A DNA stretch of 64,000 nucleotides from an uncultured Prevotellaceae bacterium (GCA_902778535.1 CACYYG010000011.1:1-64000), one strand, 5' to 3'. Shown: positions 8,412 through 17,013, numbered from the stretch's first letter. The notes: generated from the letters alone by a model not told the origin. Made by a program: numbers and translations.

Positions 8412-10696
8412 TCATCTTACTATCCACTCAAACAATCCTGCAGCGTTGTCGTCGGGCAGTGTCACCTCGAGGCGGAGGGCTTTGGTCGTGACGGGCGTGA
8501 AGTTGACGGTGCAGGGAGCTCCCTTGTCGGTGGGATAGCAGTCGGCTCCCTCTACTGGCTTCCACTGGCCTTGAGCATCCTGATAGAGGATGCGCCACGA
8601 CTTAGGCACGCGGCATCCGCCCCAGGGGCCGTCGTCGAACCAATAGACGGTGGCGCTCTGCACTGCAGACTCCTGTGGCAGTTCATAGCCTATCCACTCG
8701 GTGACGCCCTGCTTGGGCCACCAATGGGTGTAGGGCACTGAGCGGTCGTTCTCGTCGCGCGGCACAAGGCGGTCGTTGACACTCGACAGAGCAGGCACGC
8801 GGCTCGATGCTGTCACCTTGCTCTGCGATGCCAGTGTAGCGGGCTGTGAGGGCGTAGTGGCGTTGAGATCCTGCGGCATCCATACGCGCATCTTTCCGCT
8901 GCCGCGATGGCACCAGGCGTAGTAAGGGATGAGCGTGAGGCGTTGGTCGGCGGTGTGCAGCCTGCCCTGCTTGTCGAAGCTCAGCGTCTGGGCATCGGTG
9001 GTAAGTGTCACAACAGGCGTTCCTGCAATCTCACTCTTGCCAAGGGTGAACTGCGGCTCTTGGTTCATCAGAACGCCCATGATGTCGAAGCTGTTGTCAG
9101 GATGTTCTGCACAATAGACCAGCGGTCCGCGCTCTATGGCCACCATTCCGCGGTCGGCGTCAACTTTGTTGTTTGCACGGACGATGCGCGGTTGCATGTC
9201 GAAATGAATCTGTATTTTGTCGCCCTTCTTCCATTTGCGCGTAACGGAGAAATAGCCCCGTTCCAAGTCAATGGCCTGCACAACGTTGCCGTTCACAGAC
9301 ACAGTATAGCCGAGGCGTTTGTTGTCGGAATAAGTGTAAAGATCAGACGGAACAACCTTGCCGCGCACCCAGCCTGGAATACGAATCTGAAGGGTCATCT
9401 CCTCCTTCAGGGCGGTTTTGCCGATGGTGATCTCAATGTCGCCGTCCCACGGGTAGTTCGTCTTCTGGCTCAGGGTCACACTCTTGCCTGCCACTTTCTG
9501 CGTCACGGTGTTGGACATGAACAAGTTTACGTACAGCGCATGATCCTTTACAGCATAGACATAGCCCGGCAGGGAGGGGATGAAGCGGCAGATGTTGGAA
9601 GGGCAGCAGGCACAGCCGAACCAAGCCTGTCGCTGGTGCTGGCCCATCGATTCTAACGGATTGGGATAGAAGAAGTTGCCGCCGTCGAGGCTTACGCCTG
9701 AGATGAGCCCGTTGTAGAGCGTGCGCTCCAGCACGTCGTAGTATTTCGAGTCGCCGTGCAGCAGGAACAGGCGGTAGTTGACGTAGACATTACCGATGGC
9801 AGCGCACGTCTCGCAGTAGGCGCTCATATTGGGCAGCTCGTAGTTCTTGCCGAAGGCCTCGCCCGAAGCCGTGGCTCCGATACCGCCGGTGATGTAGAGT
9901 TTCTTGCTAACGATGTTATCCCAGATGCGGTCGATGGCGTCAATGTAGCTTTGGTCGCCTGTGAGTGCTGCCACGTCGGCCATACCGGCATACATATAGG
10001 CAGCACGTACGGCGTGTCCCACAGCCTCGTCCTGCTCAACGACGGGTTTGTGGCTCTGACTGTAGTCGTTTTTAATCTGTGTCTTACCGCGGTAGTCGAG
10101 CAGAAACTTGGCAAAGTCGAGGTAGCGCTTCTCGCCTGTAGCGAGATAGAGGCGGGCCATGGCCATCTCGGCAATCTGATGGCCTGGCACGACGCATGTC
10201 TGACCGGGACGGGGACCTACCTCTTTGCAGGCCACATCAGCATAGCGGCAGGCAATGTCGAGGAACTTGCGCTTGCCCGTAGCCTGCCAGTAGGCCACAG
10301 CGCCCTCCACCATGTGGCCGAGGTTGTAGAGCTCATGCGAGAGGTCTTCCTCCGAGATAGCCGTCGGGCTCCTGTGCCTTGCCGATGATGTCGATGACGG
10401 AGTCGCAGTAGGCCTCGAGCTGCTTGTCGGGATAGGTCTGCAGGATATAGGCGGCGCCCTCCAGCGTCTTGTAGGGGTCGGTGTCGTCGAAGGAATAGCC
10501 CACGCCGTTCACCTTGAACACAGAAGGCGAGGGGCACGGTGACACGGCGCGATGCCTCAAGGCGCTGTCCCCAGAATGTGCCGGGCGTCACCTTGACGGC
10601 TGTGAAGGGCACAGGGCTGATGGGGTAGCCCGGTTGTGCTGTGCTGAACGATAAAGAGCCAATGATGAATGACAGACTAAGGACAAGCTTTTTCAT
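8412..10696 (-). pseudogene. GH127 beta-L-arabinofuranosidase gene broken by two frame-shifting deletions
   Basis: The start (MKKLVLSLSFIIGSLSFSTA, 10696) gives a signal peptide and a normal N-terminus to RRVTVPLAF (about 10520). The sequence then continues in another frame (FKVNGVGYSFDDTDPYKTLE to QEPDGYL) and in a third frame from EEDLSHELYNLGH (about 10345) to the end. At both joints, roughly 20-30 residues expected for GH127 appear missing. The downstream part keeps the catalytic signatures: Glu in SAYCETCAAIGN and the Cys cluster FGCACCPSN. It ends in a discoidin-like domain. As read, no full-length enzyme can be made. A sequencing or assembly error cannot be excluded, but two joints with missing sequence favour real decay. 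Confidence 0.75.
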
Positions 10697-10729
10697 GCTG
10701 TAAGTATTTTTTTTATAGGTAATATTTCG

Positions 10730-11667
10730 TTATTTCGAAGGCTTCAGCGCTTTTAATTGCCTGACGGCCCTTTCTATCATGTCCTTCGTGCCGCTGCCGT
10801 CGCTGACGTAACGGATGACCATGTCGGCATAGCTGATAGCGCGGTTGGCTTGGTCGTTGTCCTCGGGCATTTGCTTGGCCTGCTCTAAGAGCAGCTGCAG
10901 CTCGTCGAGGTCTTCTAACTCTGGCAGGTTGCCGGGTCGCATGGCGTTGATGACGGCATTGAGAGCCGAGGCGGCCTTGTCAATCTCCTCCTGCGTGGAC
11001 TGGCCGTCGGGAGCATCCATCAGCGGCTGTGCCCGGCGAAGGCAAAGGCCATAGCCGACATGTAGTGGCCTGAGCCGTGTCCTTTCAGCTTTGTCGTGGG
11101 CGAGTCCCATCCGTCGGACTCGGGATAGCCGTCGGTGCTGAGGCCGTAGGTGTCGCGGTAGTTATACAGCTGCTGCTTCACCGGCAGGCTGATGAGGTGG
11201 TCGATGTCGAGGTCGCGGTTGTGAGTCAGGCGGTTGTCGCCGTCGATGCTCACCCTGTCGAGGGGCAGCGGCTCGGCCACAGGGCTGATGGTCGTGGCTT
11301 GCGGCGCCACGACCCTCACGTCGGCCGTGACGGGATATCCGTTGGGCGTGCTGTTGTCGCCGGTGATGAATCCGCGCACCCTGTACTCTGTTCCCACGGG
11401 GTTGAGGGTGGCGTCGGCCTCGGCGCGCTCTGTGGCCTCCGAGGCGTTCAGCCATCTCACCTGGCGGTACTCGCCGCTGCCGTCGCCGTAGGTCACCCAC
11501 AGCCGGTAGGGCAGCCGCGGCGCATGGCCTACGGCCACCTCCACCCGTACGCTCTCAACACTCACCACCGTCAGGCGCCCGGCAGCTGAGGCTCCCGTCA
11601 GGAGCACGACAGCCGCCACGACAGCCGCAACGGCTCTCCTCATAGCAGGTGTCAACAGAATCTTCAT
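10730..11667 (-). pseudogene. Gutted GH127/GH146-type glycosidase gene (N- and C-terminal ends only)
   Basis: From 11667 (MKILLTPAMRRAVAAVV) the frame encodes a signal peptide and Ig-like strands, then the start of a GH127-like catalytic domain (DTYGLSTDGYPESDGWDSP, then GHGSGHYMSAMAFAFA). The frame closes at about 11020. A different frame (11110 to 10730) then reads PLMDAPDGQSTQEEIDKAA, like the helical FIVAR-type tail of large secreted glycosidases. The several hundred residues of the catalytic core that should lie between are absent, so an internal deletion joined the two ends out of frame. It lies directly upstream of the broken GH127 gene on the same strand. Confidence 0.65.
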
Positions 11668-11718
11668 GTCACAAAAACAAATACCCATCGCCACACGTTG
11701 TAAAAAAAAACAGTCCAT

Positions 11719-12042
11719 AGTGATGGAATGACCATGCCATCCGCTTATTATAACGCCTCGTCATGCGATTTTATTATTATCTTGTCCAAAAGTTTTACGT
11801 TTCCTCAAGAGAAATCAAAATTAAGCGACATGTTGGTGTCCTTGTGGATCCGGAAGGAGAAGTCGTCAAGGCTTCACATCTAAAAACACGAAAGGCACGA
11901 ATAATTGGTTCTTTTCGAGTTTTTCGATGTTGACAAAAAAGCCTCCTACGTGCTGCACGATAGTCTTCTTTTCCTTCTACATATTCCTTTCTTCCTAAAA
12001 ACCATAACGTTCAGCATCCTCCACGTCATCTACATCAGTTTT
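11719..12042. other. Non-coding stretch before the direct repeat
   Basis: No gene is recognisable. One short plus-strand frame (about 11848-11935) contains LVDPEGEVVKASHL, which resembles thioredoxin-fold tails, but it is too short to support a call. The first copy of the 69-base direct repeat lies inside at 11872-11940. Confidence 0.35.
11872..11940 (+). repeat. 69-base direct repeat, copy 1
   Basis: It begins CTTCACATCTAAAAACACGA and ends GATGTTGACAAAAAA. It is identical to 12043-12111, exactly 171 bases downstream. Confidence 0.9.
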
Positions 12043-12111
12043 CTTCACATCTAAAAACACGAAAGGCACGAATAATTGGTTCTTTTCGAGTTTTTCGATG
12101 TTGACAAAAAA
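12043..12111 (+). repeat. 69-base direct repeat, copy 2
   Basis: It is identical to 11872-11940. It runs straight into the GC-rich palindrome/terminator at 12111-12147, whereas copy 1 is followed by a different sequence after GCC. Confidence 0.9.
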
Positions 12112-12147
12112 AAGCCCCCTCTACGGGAGGGGGTTGGGGGGAGGCTT
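12111..12147 (-). terminator. Intrinsic terminator of the HU-HIG gene, built from the GC-rich palindrome
   Basis: Directly after the HU-HIG stop codon the minus strand reads CCCCCTC-ccgta-GAGGGGG followed by CT8. This is a textbook hairpin plus U-tract. The same palindrome type is found in frame inside several protein genes here. Confidence 0.75.
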
Positions 12148-12606
12148 CTACTCATTTGCCACATACTCCCCTTTCCTGCTCGACAGGGTGATCTCGCCCT
12201 TCTTCACCTTCTGAGCCATCGAGGTGTAACCCAGTTGTGTGCTCTTCGACACCTCTGCGGGCGTGCTGTCGCCGGTGGCGGTGAAGCGCAGGCGCGTCCT
12301 CTTGATGTTGTCGTCGAGCTCAAAGCTCTCCACGTCGTCGGCGGGCGTGCTGGTCACCTGGGCGCTGATGATGCACAGGTTGTCGAGCTTCACCGGCTGT
12401 CCCATGAGGCACAGCTCGCGGATGCAGCCCACCAGGTCGGTGAGGATGCCCTGCATCGTGCCTGCGGAGTAGGGCGTGTTGTGGTGGCTCATGTGCTCAG
12501 CCAACTTGTCGAGCCCGATGGGCTTGGTGTTCTTCACTCTGCCGTAGTACTTGCCATAGTTGACGTTCCCCTGGCGCTTGTCTCTGTAAAAATCAATCTG
12601 AAGCAT
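12148..12606 (-). CDS. HU-HIG family DNA-binding protein
   Basis: This 152-residue basic protein starts MLQIDFYRDKRQGNVNYGKY. It contains the HU-like pattern LAEHMSHHNTPYSAGTMQGI then LTDLVGCIRELCLMGQPVKL, with a variable C-tail (TSMAQKVKKGEI). HU-HIG proteins are Bacteroidetes HU relatives with an added Ig-like or extended tail, and bind DNA without known sequence specificity. It is transcribed alone, with its own terminator. Many Prevotella genomes carry dozens of such genes, often near mobile or repeat-rich DNA, which fits this location. Confidence 0.8.
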   Translation of the reverse strand: MLQIDFYRDKRQGNVNYGKYYGRVKNTKPIGLDKLAEHMSHHNTPYSAGTMQGILTDLVGCIRELCLMGQPVKLDNLCIISAQVTSTPADDVESFELDDNIKRTRLRFTATGDSTPAEVSKSTQLGYTSMAQKVKKGEITLSSRKGEYVANE

Positions 12607-12856
12607 AACTTTACATTGTTAAATGGTTAATACTAATGTTTTCGGGTGTGCGTGGGTGCGTGGGTGTGCGAGCTTGTCGAGCTGTGGGTGCGTGATTACT
12701 TTGCCGGCTTCAGGTATTCTCGTACCTCCGTTACCATCGTACCTCCGTACCACCACAAAGTTACGAATTTTTTCTTGAACCACCAAATAATAACGCATTT
12801 ATTTTCAACGAAATAAGCAAATATTTCTCCATACATTCATTAGTAGAGAAACACAG

Positions 12857-12890
12857 AAAGTTGGAAAGTTGGAAAGTGGACATTTAGCCT
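12857..12890 (+). repeat. GTTGGAAA repeat with AGTGGACATTTAG tail, copy 1
   Basis: AAAGTTGGAAAGTTGGAAAG is followed by TGGACATTTAGCC. An inverted copy lies at 13196-13226 and a direct copy at 19608-19648. The 12607-12856 stretch before it holds no gene. Confidence 0.75.
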
Positions 12891-12990
12891 TTTTCAGAGG
12901 CACGAAGTAGACACAAAGAGAAAATATGTCGCAGTTTCTTATTCAGATTTAATTTAAATAATAATATTATTATAATAGTAATTATTTAAG

Positions 12991-13140
12991 TAATTAGATG
13001 TAGTTAGAAGTATTTATCGGCTTTAGAAGTATATGTCATTTGTTATGGTCTATGAAGGAGTTTTTGCGTAGCAATCAGTGAAGCAACTATTGACCCATAA
13101 CTTCCCATTAGCTTCCTTTTACTACTTCTTACTACTCCAC
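12991..13140 (+). repeat. MITE-like dispersed repeat, copy 2
   Basis: It shares blocks with 8251-8354 and 54330-54545: TAGTTAGAAGTATTTATCGG, then GTCATTTGTTATGGTCTATG, then GCGTAGCAATCAGTGAA and TTACTACTTCTTACTACTCC. It lies between the inverted GTTGGAAA copies, so the two repeat families are nested or adjacent. No gene is present. Confidence 0.65.
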
Positions 13141-13195
13141 TTTCTTATTATCGTCTCCTTCCTCTGCCTCAAAATCCAGGTTCAAAAATACCTAA

Positions 13196-13226
13196 ATGTC
13201 TACTTTCCAACTTTCCAACTTTCCCA
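13196..13226 (-). repeat. GTTGGAAA repeat, copy 2 (inverted)
   Basis: On the minus strand this reads AAAGTTGGAAAGTTGGAAAG then TAGACATTTAG. Together with copy 1 it forms about 30-base inverted ends around a 370-base non-coding segment. Its AGTAGACATTTAG tail matches copy 3 at 19608-19648 better than copy 1. Confidence 0.75.
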
Positions 13227-13265
13227 CTTTCTCATCCGAGGTATGCAAATTATTTCCTGAGATTC

Positions 13266-13296
13266 TTTTGCGAGTCTGAATTATTTTGTATTTTTG
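13266..13296 (+). promoter_or_regulatory. Promoter of the secreted 185-residue protein
   Basis: TTTTG at 13266-13270 and TATTTTTG at 13289-13296 match the Bacteroidetes -33/-7 boxes with an 18-base spacer. The start codon is 26 bases downstream. Confidence 0.5.
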
Positions 13297-13321
13297 CGGG
13301 CAGATAAATTATATATAAACA

Positions 13322-13879
13322 ATGAGAAAAGCGATACTATTCTTTGCACTTTTTGCTGCGATGGCCCTACAGGCAAAAACCACCTACATCCCAACGTACA
13401 GGAACTATCTGCATATTGTGACAGGTGGCGACACGCTGGCTGCGACGAGCAATCTCGACACGTTGGAATTGGCTGACCCTGAGGGGATGTTCGTACTGCG
13501 TATTGATCAAGAGGACGTGACGAAAGAGAAGGTGAAGGCAATCAAACGTGCAAAGCGTGCGGCAGGATGGGCCACTTTCTCAGCCGTGTTGAGTGGTGTC
13601 TCAACTGCTTTCAGTGATAATTCGCTCGAATATATGGTGCGATCAACGAATAGTCAGATAACCTCCATGATAGCTGATATTTATTCTGCTAACGCTAAGG
13701 CCGAGCAAACGTTGGGTATTGACATGTGGATAGACAACACCACCGACAGCGAGTTGATGGTTTGTGACATGGAACGTGGCCTTGTGTGGTGGATATTACC
13801 ACGCCAGTCTATGCAACTGAAACTGAACAATCCGCGGATGAAGAGATTGATAACAAAGTGTTCGACCTCTACGGGCTAA
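13322..13879 (+). CDS. Secreted protein of unknown function, probably truncated at the C-terminus
   Basis: This 185-residue product has a signal peptide (MRKAILFFALFAAMALQA). A soluble region follows (YRNYLHIVTGGDTLAATSNL), then a short hydrophobic stretch near AAGWATFSAVLSGVSTAF and a conserved-looking end (MERGLVWWILPRQSMQLKLN). I do not recognise a named family. The last residues (MKRLITKCSTSTG) look unnatural because the same bases read in the +2 frame give the tail of a restriction-modification protein (13834-13914). The gene therefore probably lost its 3' end by recombination with that fragment. The start follows a good promoter. Confidence 0.6.
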   Translation: MRKAILFFALFAAMALQAKTTYIPTYRNYLHIVTGGDTLAATSNLDTLELADPEGMFVLRIDQEDVTKEKVKAIKRAKRAAGWATFSAVLSGVSTAFSDNSLEYMVRSTNSQITSMIADIYSANAKAEQTLGIDMWIDNTTDSELMVCDMERGLVWWILPRQSMQLKLNNPRMKRLITKCSTSTG

Positions 13880-13914
13880 TGGAAGAGGAAAGGAAAATCG
13901 TGATGACGGAATAA
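13834..13914 (+). pseudogene. C-terminal remnant of an Eco57I-like restriction/modification protein
   Basis: The frame overlapping the end of the previous gene reads ADEEIDNKVFDLYGLMEEER then KIVMTE and TAA. The pattern EIDxxVYxLYGLTEEEIxIVE is the usual C-terminus of large class I-methylase restriction-modification proteins. The frame stays open back to about 13801 but nothing before about 13834 looks related. Only about 26 codons survive. Confidence 0.5.
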
Positions 13915-14000
13915 CGTAATGACATAATCACGATAAGAGAGTCGTAATAACGTGATGACGATATATTGTAATAACGACAATAAAATAACGAGAAAGAACG

Positions 14001-14744
14001 ATGATTGAGATTGGCAAGTTCGGATATTTCTGGCTGGACACGTGGGTGATGGCCAACGTGGTTCAGCTGGCGACGCAGGACTTCTGCACTCGTTTTCTGA
14101 ATCAAAATAATGACCCCTGCGGACGCCAGTATGACCAGATGACACAGGCGGCTCGGTCGGCACCAGCAAACATTGCCGAAGGCAATTCGCGTCATTCCAC
14201 CTCAAAGGAGACGGAGATGAAGCTGACGGACGTGGCACGTGCCACGCTGTCGGAATTGGCCCATGACTATCAGAACTGGCTCTTGCGCCATGAGAGCCTC
14301 CCCTGGTCGGTGCACTCACAGGAGCATCAGACCGTGAGCCGCATCACCTTAGACCGTCCCGCCTACAAGGACGATGTGCTGCATCAGAGCAGCATCCACA
14401 TCCTCGCCCAGAAGCACAAGTTCGATGCGTGGCTGAAGAGCGACGATTCGCTCTCCGTCGCCAACTGCCTGCTGGTGCTTTGCAACCGGTTGATTCTGAT
14501 GATCAGCCGCCAGATTGAGAGCCAGCTGGACACATTCAGGGTGGAAGGCGGTTTTACGGAGGGACTCACCGCTGAGCGTCTGGCCTATCGCAAGAATCAG
14601 AGTGTGCAGGCCGATGCGCCCACCTGTCCTGTCTGCGGCAAGCCCATGATCAAGCGTGTAGCGAAAAAGGGCATCAACTCCGGCAAGGAATTCTGGAGCT
14701 GCAGCAGCTATCCGGAGTGTAACGGGACAAGGAAGATTTCATAA
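14001..14744 (+). CDS. Four-helix-bundle suffix protein with topoisomerase-type zinc ribbon
   Basis: This 247-residue protein has a four-helix bundle related to the family encoded in 23S rRNA intervening sequences (QYDQMTQAARSAPANIAEGN, then STSKETEMKLTDVARATLSE). A C-terminal zinc ribbon like those of topoisomerase I follows (CPVCGKPMIKRVAKKG ... CSSYPEC). This combination matches the four-helix-bundle suffix-domain group seen in Bacteroidetes. Cellular role is unknown; nucleic-acid binding is an inference from the zinc ribbon. It is alone in its transcription unit and sits in accessory DNA. Confidence 0.75.
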   Translation: MIEIGKFGYFWLDTWVMANVVQLATQDFCTRFLNQNNDPCGRQYDQMTQAARSAPANIAEGNSRHSTSKETEMKLTDVARATLSELAHDYQNWLLRHESLPWSVHSQEHQTVSRITLDRPAYKDDVLHQSSIHILAQKHKFDAWLKSDDSLSVANCLLVLCNRLILMISRQIESQLDTFRVEGGFTEGLTAERLAYRKNQSVQADAPTCPVCGKPMIKRVAKKGINSGKEFWSCSSYPECNGTRKIS

Positions 14745-14756
14745 AACAAAACAATA

Positions 14757-14775
14757 CAGAGGGGCAACCCCTTTG
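14757..14775 (+). terminator. Possible terminator after the four-helix-bundle gene
   Basis: AGGGG-caa-CCCCT followed by TTGTGG lies just after the stop codon. The stem is good but the T-run is short. Confidence 0.35.
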
Positions 14776-14807
14776 TGGTATTTCAAACGTAAATTATTAA
14801 AAATTAT

Positions 14808-14824
14808 GTACACATCATGTGTAC
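14808..14824. promoter_or_regulatory. 17-base palindrome, operator-like
   Basis: GTACACATCATGTGTAC is a perfect inverted repeat with one central base, in AT-rich DNA about 200 bases before the next gene. It could be a regulator binding site. No other copy was noticed. Confidence 0.35.
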
Positions 14825-15027
14825 TTCAACATATTTCCAAATAATATGATTACAAACTAAATCCCTTTTTTCTATAGGTATAAGACTTAAAACAACCTGT
14901 CAGACTCATTGACGGAACCCGGACCTGAACGTGATGGTTGTGTAACAGGATGTGCCATCCACTCTGTCATACAGAGGTTTTTCAGACACCGCAGGACGCA
15001 GTAACTAACCCATTTAATCAGCTCACA

Positions 15028-15798
15028 ATGAGCAGGCGACACAAAGAATCAGAAATAAAAGACAATTACAAACCACAGCAGATGGAGTCGCATGACGACG
15101 GTCATCTTAGAGTTACGTTGGACAAAGAGTCAACAAGTAATAAAATACTTAGCGGATTAACCTGTACAAGACGTCTCAGCAAAATATTAAGTTTTTCTGC
15201 GGAGATAGTAAAGGATGCAATTGAAAAAGCTTTCTTAAAGCAGGAAGTCGTAGTAGATGACGAATGGTTGAAAATCCCACTTTCAGCGTTTCAACCTTTG
15301 GAAGAACGCAGCCCGTTTAGATTTTGGAAAAAGAAGCGTTCTCAGCCAGAAGAAGAGCCTGAAAAGAGCAAAAGAGGCCGTAACCCAATCAAGCGGCTGA
15401 TTGATAAAATTTCAGACAGCAAAGTGATGGATTTCTTCCATAATACATGGGACGCAGTTAAAAAGAAGTGTGAGGAACTCTATGAGAATGTTACGCAGTT
15501 TAGCATCTGTTTTCTCAGGGGCATATACCGAGCGTTTTGTCCAGATGACGACCCCTATGGAAAGATATCGCACTATCATGAGATACTCCATGATGAGATA
15601 TGCGATTTTCCGACACGAAAGACGCTGAGTAACTATTACAACTGGTTTGTAAACTGGATACCGGTGGTCATTAATGAAACCCCGAAAGAAAAGAAGGAAA
15701 GACACAGGCATAGTCTTTGGAAGGAGCTGATAGAGTGGATTTATTATTATCTGTTACAAATAGCTCCTGAGTACGCTTTTCAAGCACAAAGAGGGTGA
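15028..15798 (+). CDS. Uncharacterised 256-residue basic protein
   Basis: I chose the ATG at 15028 (MSRRHKESEIKDNYKP) over the TTG at 14938, whose extra residues look untranslated. The protein is charged and helical, with a Lys/Arg/Glu-rich linker (FWKKKRSQPEEEPEKSKRGR) and an aromatic C-terminal half (FHNTWDAVKKKCEELYENV, WKELIEWIYYYLLQIAPEYA). There is no signal peptide and no recognised domain. It precedes the primase-like module on the same strand but has its own terminator, so it is probably independent. An orphan of accessory DNA. Confidence 0.55.
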   Translation: MSRRHKESEIKDNYKPQQMESHDDGHLRVTLDKESTSNKILSGLTCTRRLSKILSFSAEIVKDAIEKAFLKQEVVVDDEWLKIPLSAFQPLEERSPFRFWKKKRSQPEEEPEKSKRGRNPIKRLIDKISDSKVMDFFHNTWDAVKKKCEELYENVTQFSICFLRGIYRAFCPDDDPYGKISHYHEILHDEICDFPTRKTLSNYYNWFVNWIPVVINETPKEKKERHRHSLWKELIEWIYYYLLQIAPEYAFQAQRG

Positions 15799-15828
15799 GA
15801 GTCATTTGATTCTCACTCTTTTTTTGTG
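15793..15828 (+). terminator. Intrinsic terminator of the 256-residue protein gene
   Basis: GGGTGAGAGT-catttg-ATTCTCACTC is followed by T7. It overlaps the stop codon of the preceding gene. Confidence 0.7.
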
Positions 15829-15878
15829 CAATTAATTATTGGAAAATTTTTGGAAATAATACATCCCTCAAATGTGCC

Positions 15879-15886
15879 TATCTTTG
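15879..15886 (+). promoter_or_regulatory. -7 box of the replication-module promoter
   Basis: TATCTTTG fits TAnnTTTG and lies 32 bases before the first start codon. A TTTTTGG at 15846-15852 is about 26 bases upstream, longer than the ideal spacer. Confidence 0.45.
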
Positions 15887-15918
15887 CAACGTAATTTTTT
15901 TTATTATCACAATAAGAT

Positions 15919-16500
15919 ATGGCAAACAACATGCAAAAAAAGTCCGCAGCAAGCGGCACCACGCGTACAAATACTTTATCGCGTGGGAGAGAGAGTTTCC
16001 AATGCGTCGTTTACGACGATTTTTCGGGATTTCCCTTGTCAGTAACATTCCTTGGCAACCGCTGGTGGGTAACCACGCCCGGCGTAAAGCTGCAACCTCT
16101 GGAGGATTATTTCGAAGGTGGTGGCATCAACTTCTACTACCTCACGGAGGCCGGTGGCAGGGTGGGCGCCTTGGCGCTGGCAAGGATGCTGGCCAAAGCG
16201 CTGGAAAACCCTGAGGACGCCGTTGACATGTGCTTGCGTAAGCGAGTGGATAGTTTGAAGCGCATGGGCGTGACGCTCGACGTGAAGGACGAACACCTGA
16301 TGCTGGAGCTGGAGACGTCGGCCAACATTGAAAACAGCTATCGGCAGGGCAATTACTCTGTGTCTTGCTGTCTGGCTGGCAACGACTGCGACGAGTTGTT
16401 CGACATTGACGGCTTCGACACCAAGGGGTGCGCCGAGAAATGGGTATCGTATTACTTTGATTTGCTGGAAGAGTTAGGTATCGTTTTTTCAATAATATAA
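15919..16500 (+). CDS. Uncharacterised first gene of the primase-like module
   Basis: This 193-residue soluble protein starts MANNMQKKSAASGTTRTNTL. It has a beta-rich first half (FQCVVYDDFSGFPLSVTFLG), a helical middle (GALALARMLAKALENPEDAV) and an acidic end (CDELFDIDGFDTKGCAEKWV). No family is recognised. It is followed 12 bases later by a second orphan, then the VirE_N protein and the large ATPase-like gene. The tight spacing suggests one mRNA and a shared role, possibly in replication of a lost or cryptic element. Confidence 0.6.
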   Translation: MANNMQKKSAASGTTRTNTLSRGRESFQCVVYDDFSGFPLSVTFLGNRWWVTTPGVKLQPLEDYFEGGGINFYYLTEAGGRVGALALARMLAKALENPEDAVDMCLRKRVDSLKRMGVTLDVKDEHLMLELETSANIENSYRQGNYSVSCCLAGNDCDELFDIDGFDTKGCAEKWVSYYFDLLEELGIVFSII

Positions 16501-16512
16501 TAGTAAACAACA

Positions 16513-17013
16513 ATGGTAAGTACAAAATCAAAGAAAGTCAGGGTTCGCGGCACAGGCTGCTTTGACCCTGAAGACAACAGTTTCGGATTTACGGCTTTCA
16601 ACGAGGCTCCCTCGACGCAGACAAAAGTAAAAAGCTGCGCAGGCGGCGGCAAGCGCTGGGTGACCACCGGCTCCGACCCGTCGAAGATGATTACGCTGAA
16701 AAGCAAGGAGAGCTCGGCCGACCAGTATGCAGACTTCGTCAGCCAATTCAACGCGCTGACCAAGGACTTGAAGCCCAAGGCACCCGTCGAGCCGCCTATG
16801 GAGCAGCGCGTGGTGAATGAGGCAGGCTTGCAATGCTGGCTCGACGAACCCAAAGCCGAGCTGACATTCTCAGGTACCATCGACCTGAGTAAGCACCCTC
16901 GCGACTGGCAAGCTGAGGTGCTGCGCCAGGTGCAGCTGGTGGTCAAACGACTGCCCGCAAGTGAGACGTTTAACAAGCTTATTAACTATTTAAAAAATGG
17001 AGGAAACAAGTAA
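16513..17013 (+). CDS. Uncharacterised second gene of the primase-like module
   Basis: This 166-residue protein starts MVSTKSKKVRVRGTGCFDPE. It has a basic N-terminus, a flexible centre (KDLKPKAPVEPPMEQRVVNE) and a helical tail (WQAEVLRQVQLVVKRLPASE). Size, basic start and flexible linker would suit a DNA-binding accessory factor, but there is no motif to prove it. Its stop codon overlaps the next start by one base (TAATG), which indicates translational coupling with the VirE_N gene. Confidence 0.6.
   Translation: MVSTKSKKVRVRGTGCFDPEDNSFGFTAFNEAPSTQTKVKSCAGGGKRWVTTGSDPSKMITLKSKESSADQYADFVSQFNALTKDLKPKAPVEPPMEQRVVNEAGLQCWLDEPKAELTFSGTIDLSKHPRDWQAEVLRQVQLVVKRLPASETFNKLINYLKNGGNK

Noticed and set aside
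11848-11935. Thioredoxin-fold remnant (LVDPEGEVVK)
   Set aside because: The match is only about ten residues in a short frame; this is too weak for a call.
14938-15027. TTG start for the 286-codon version of the orphan gene
   Set aside because: The extra residues (MCNRMCHPLCHTEV) look random and the downstream ATG gives a natural start.
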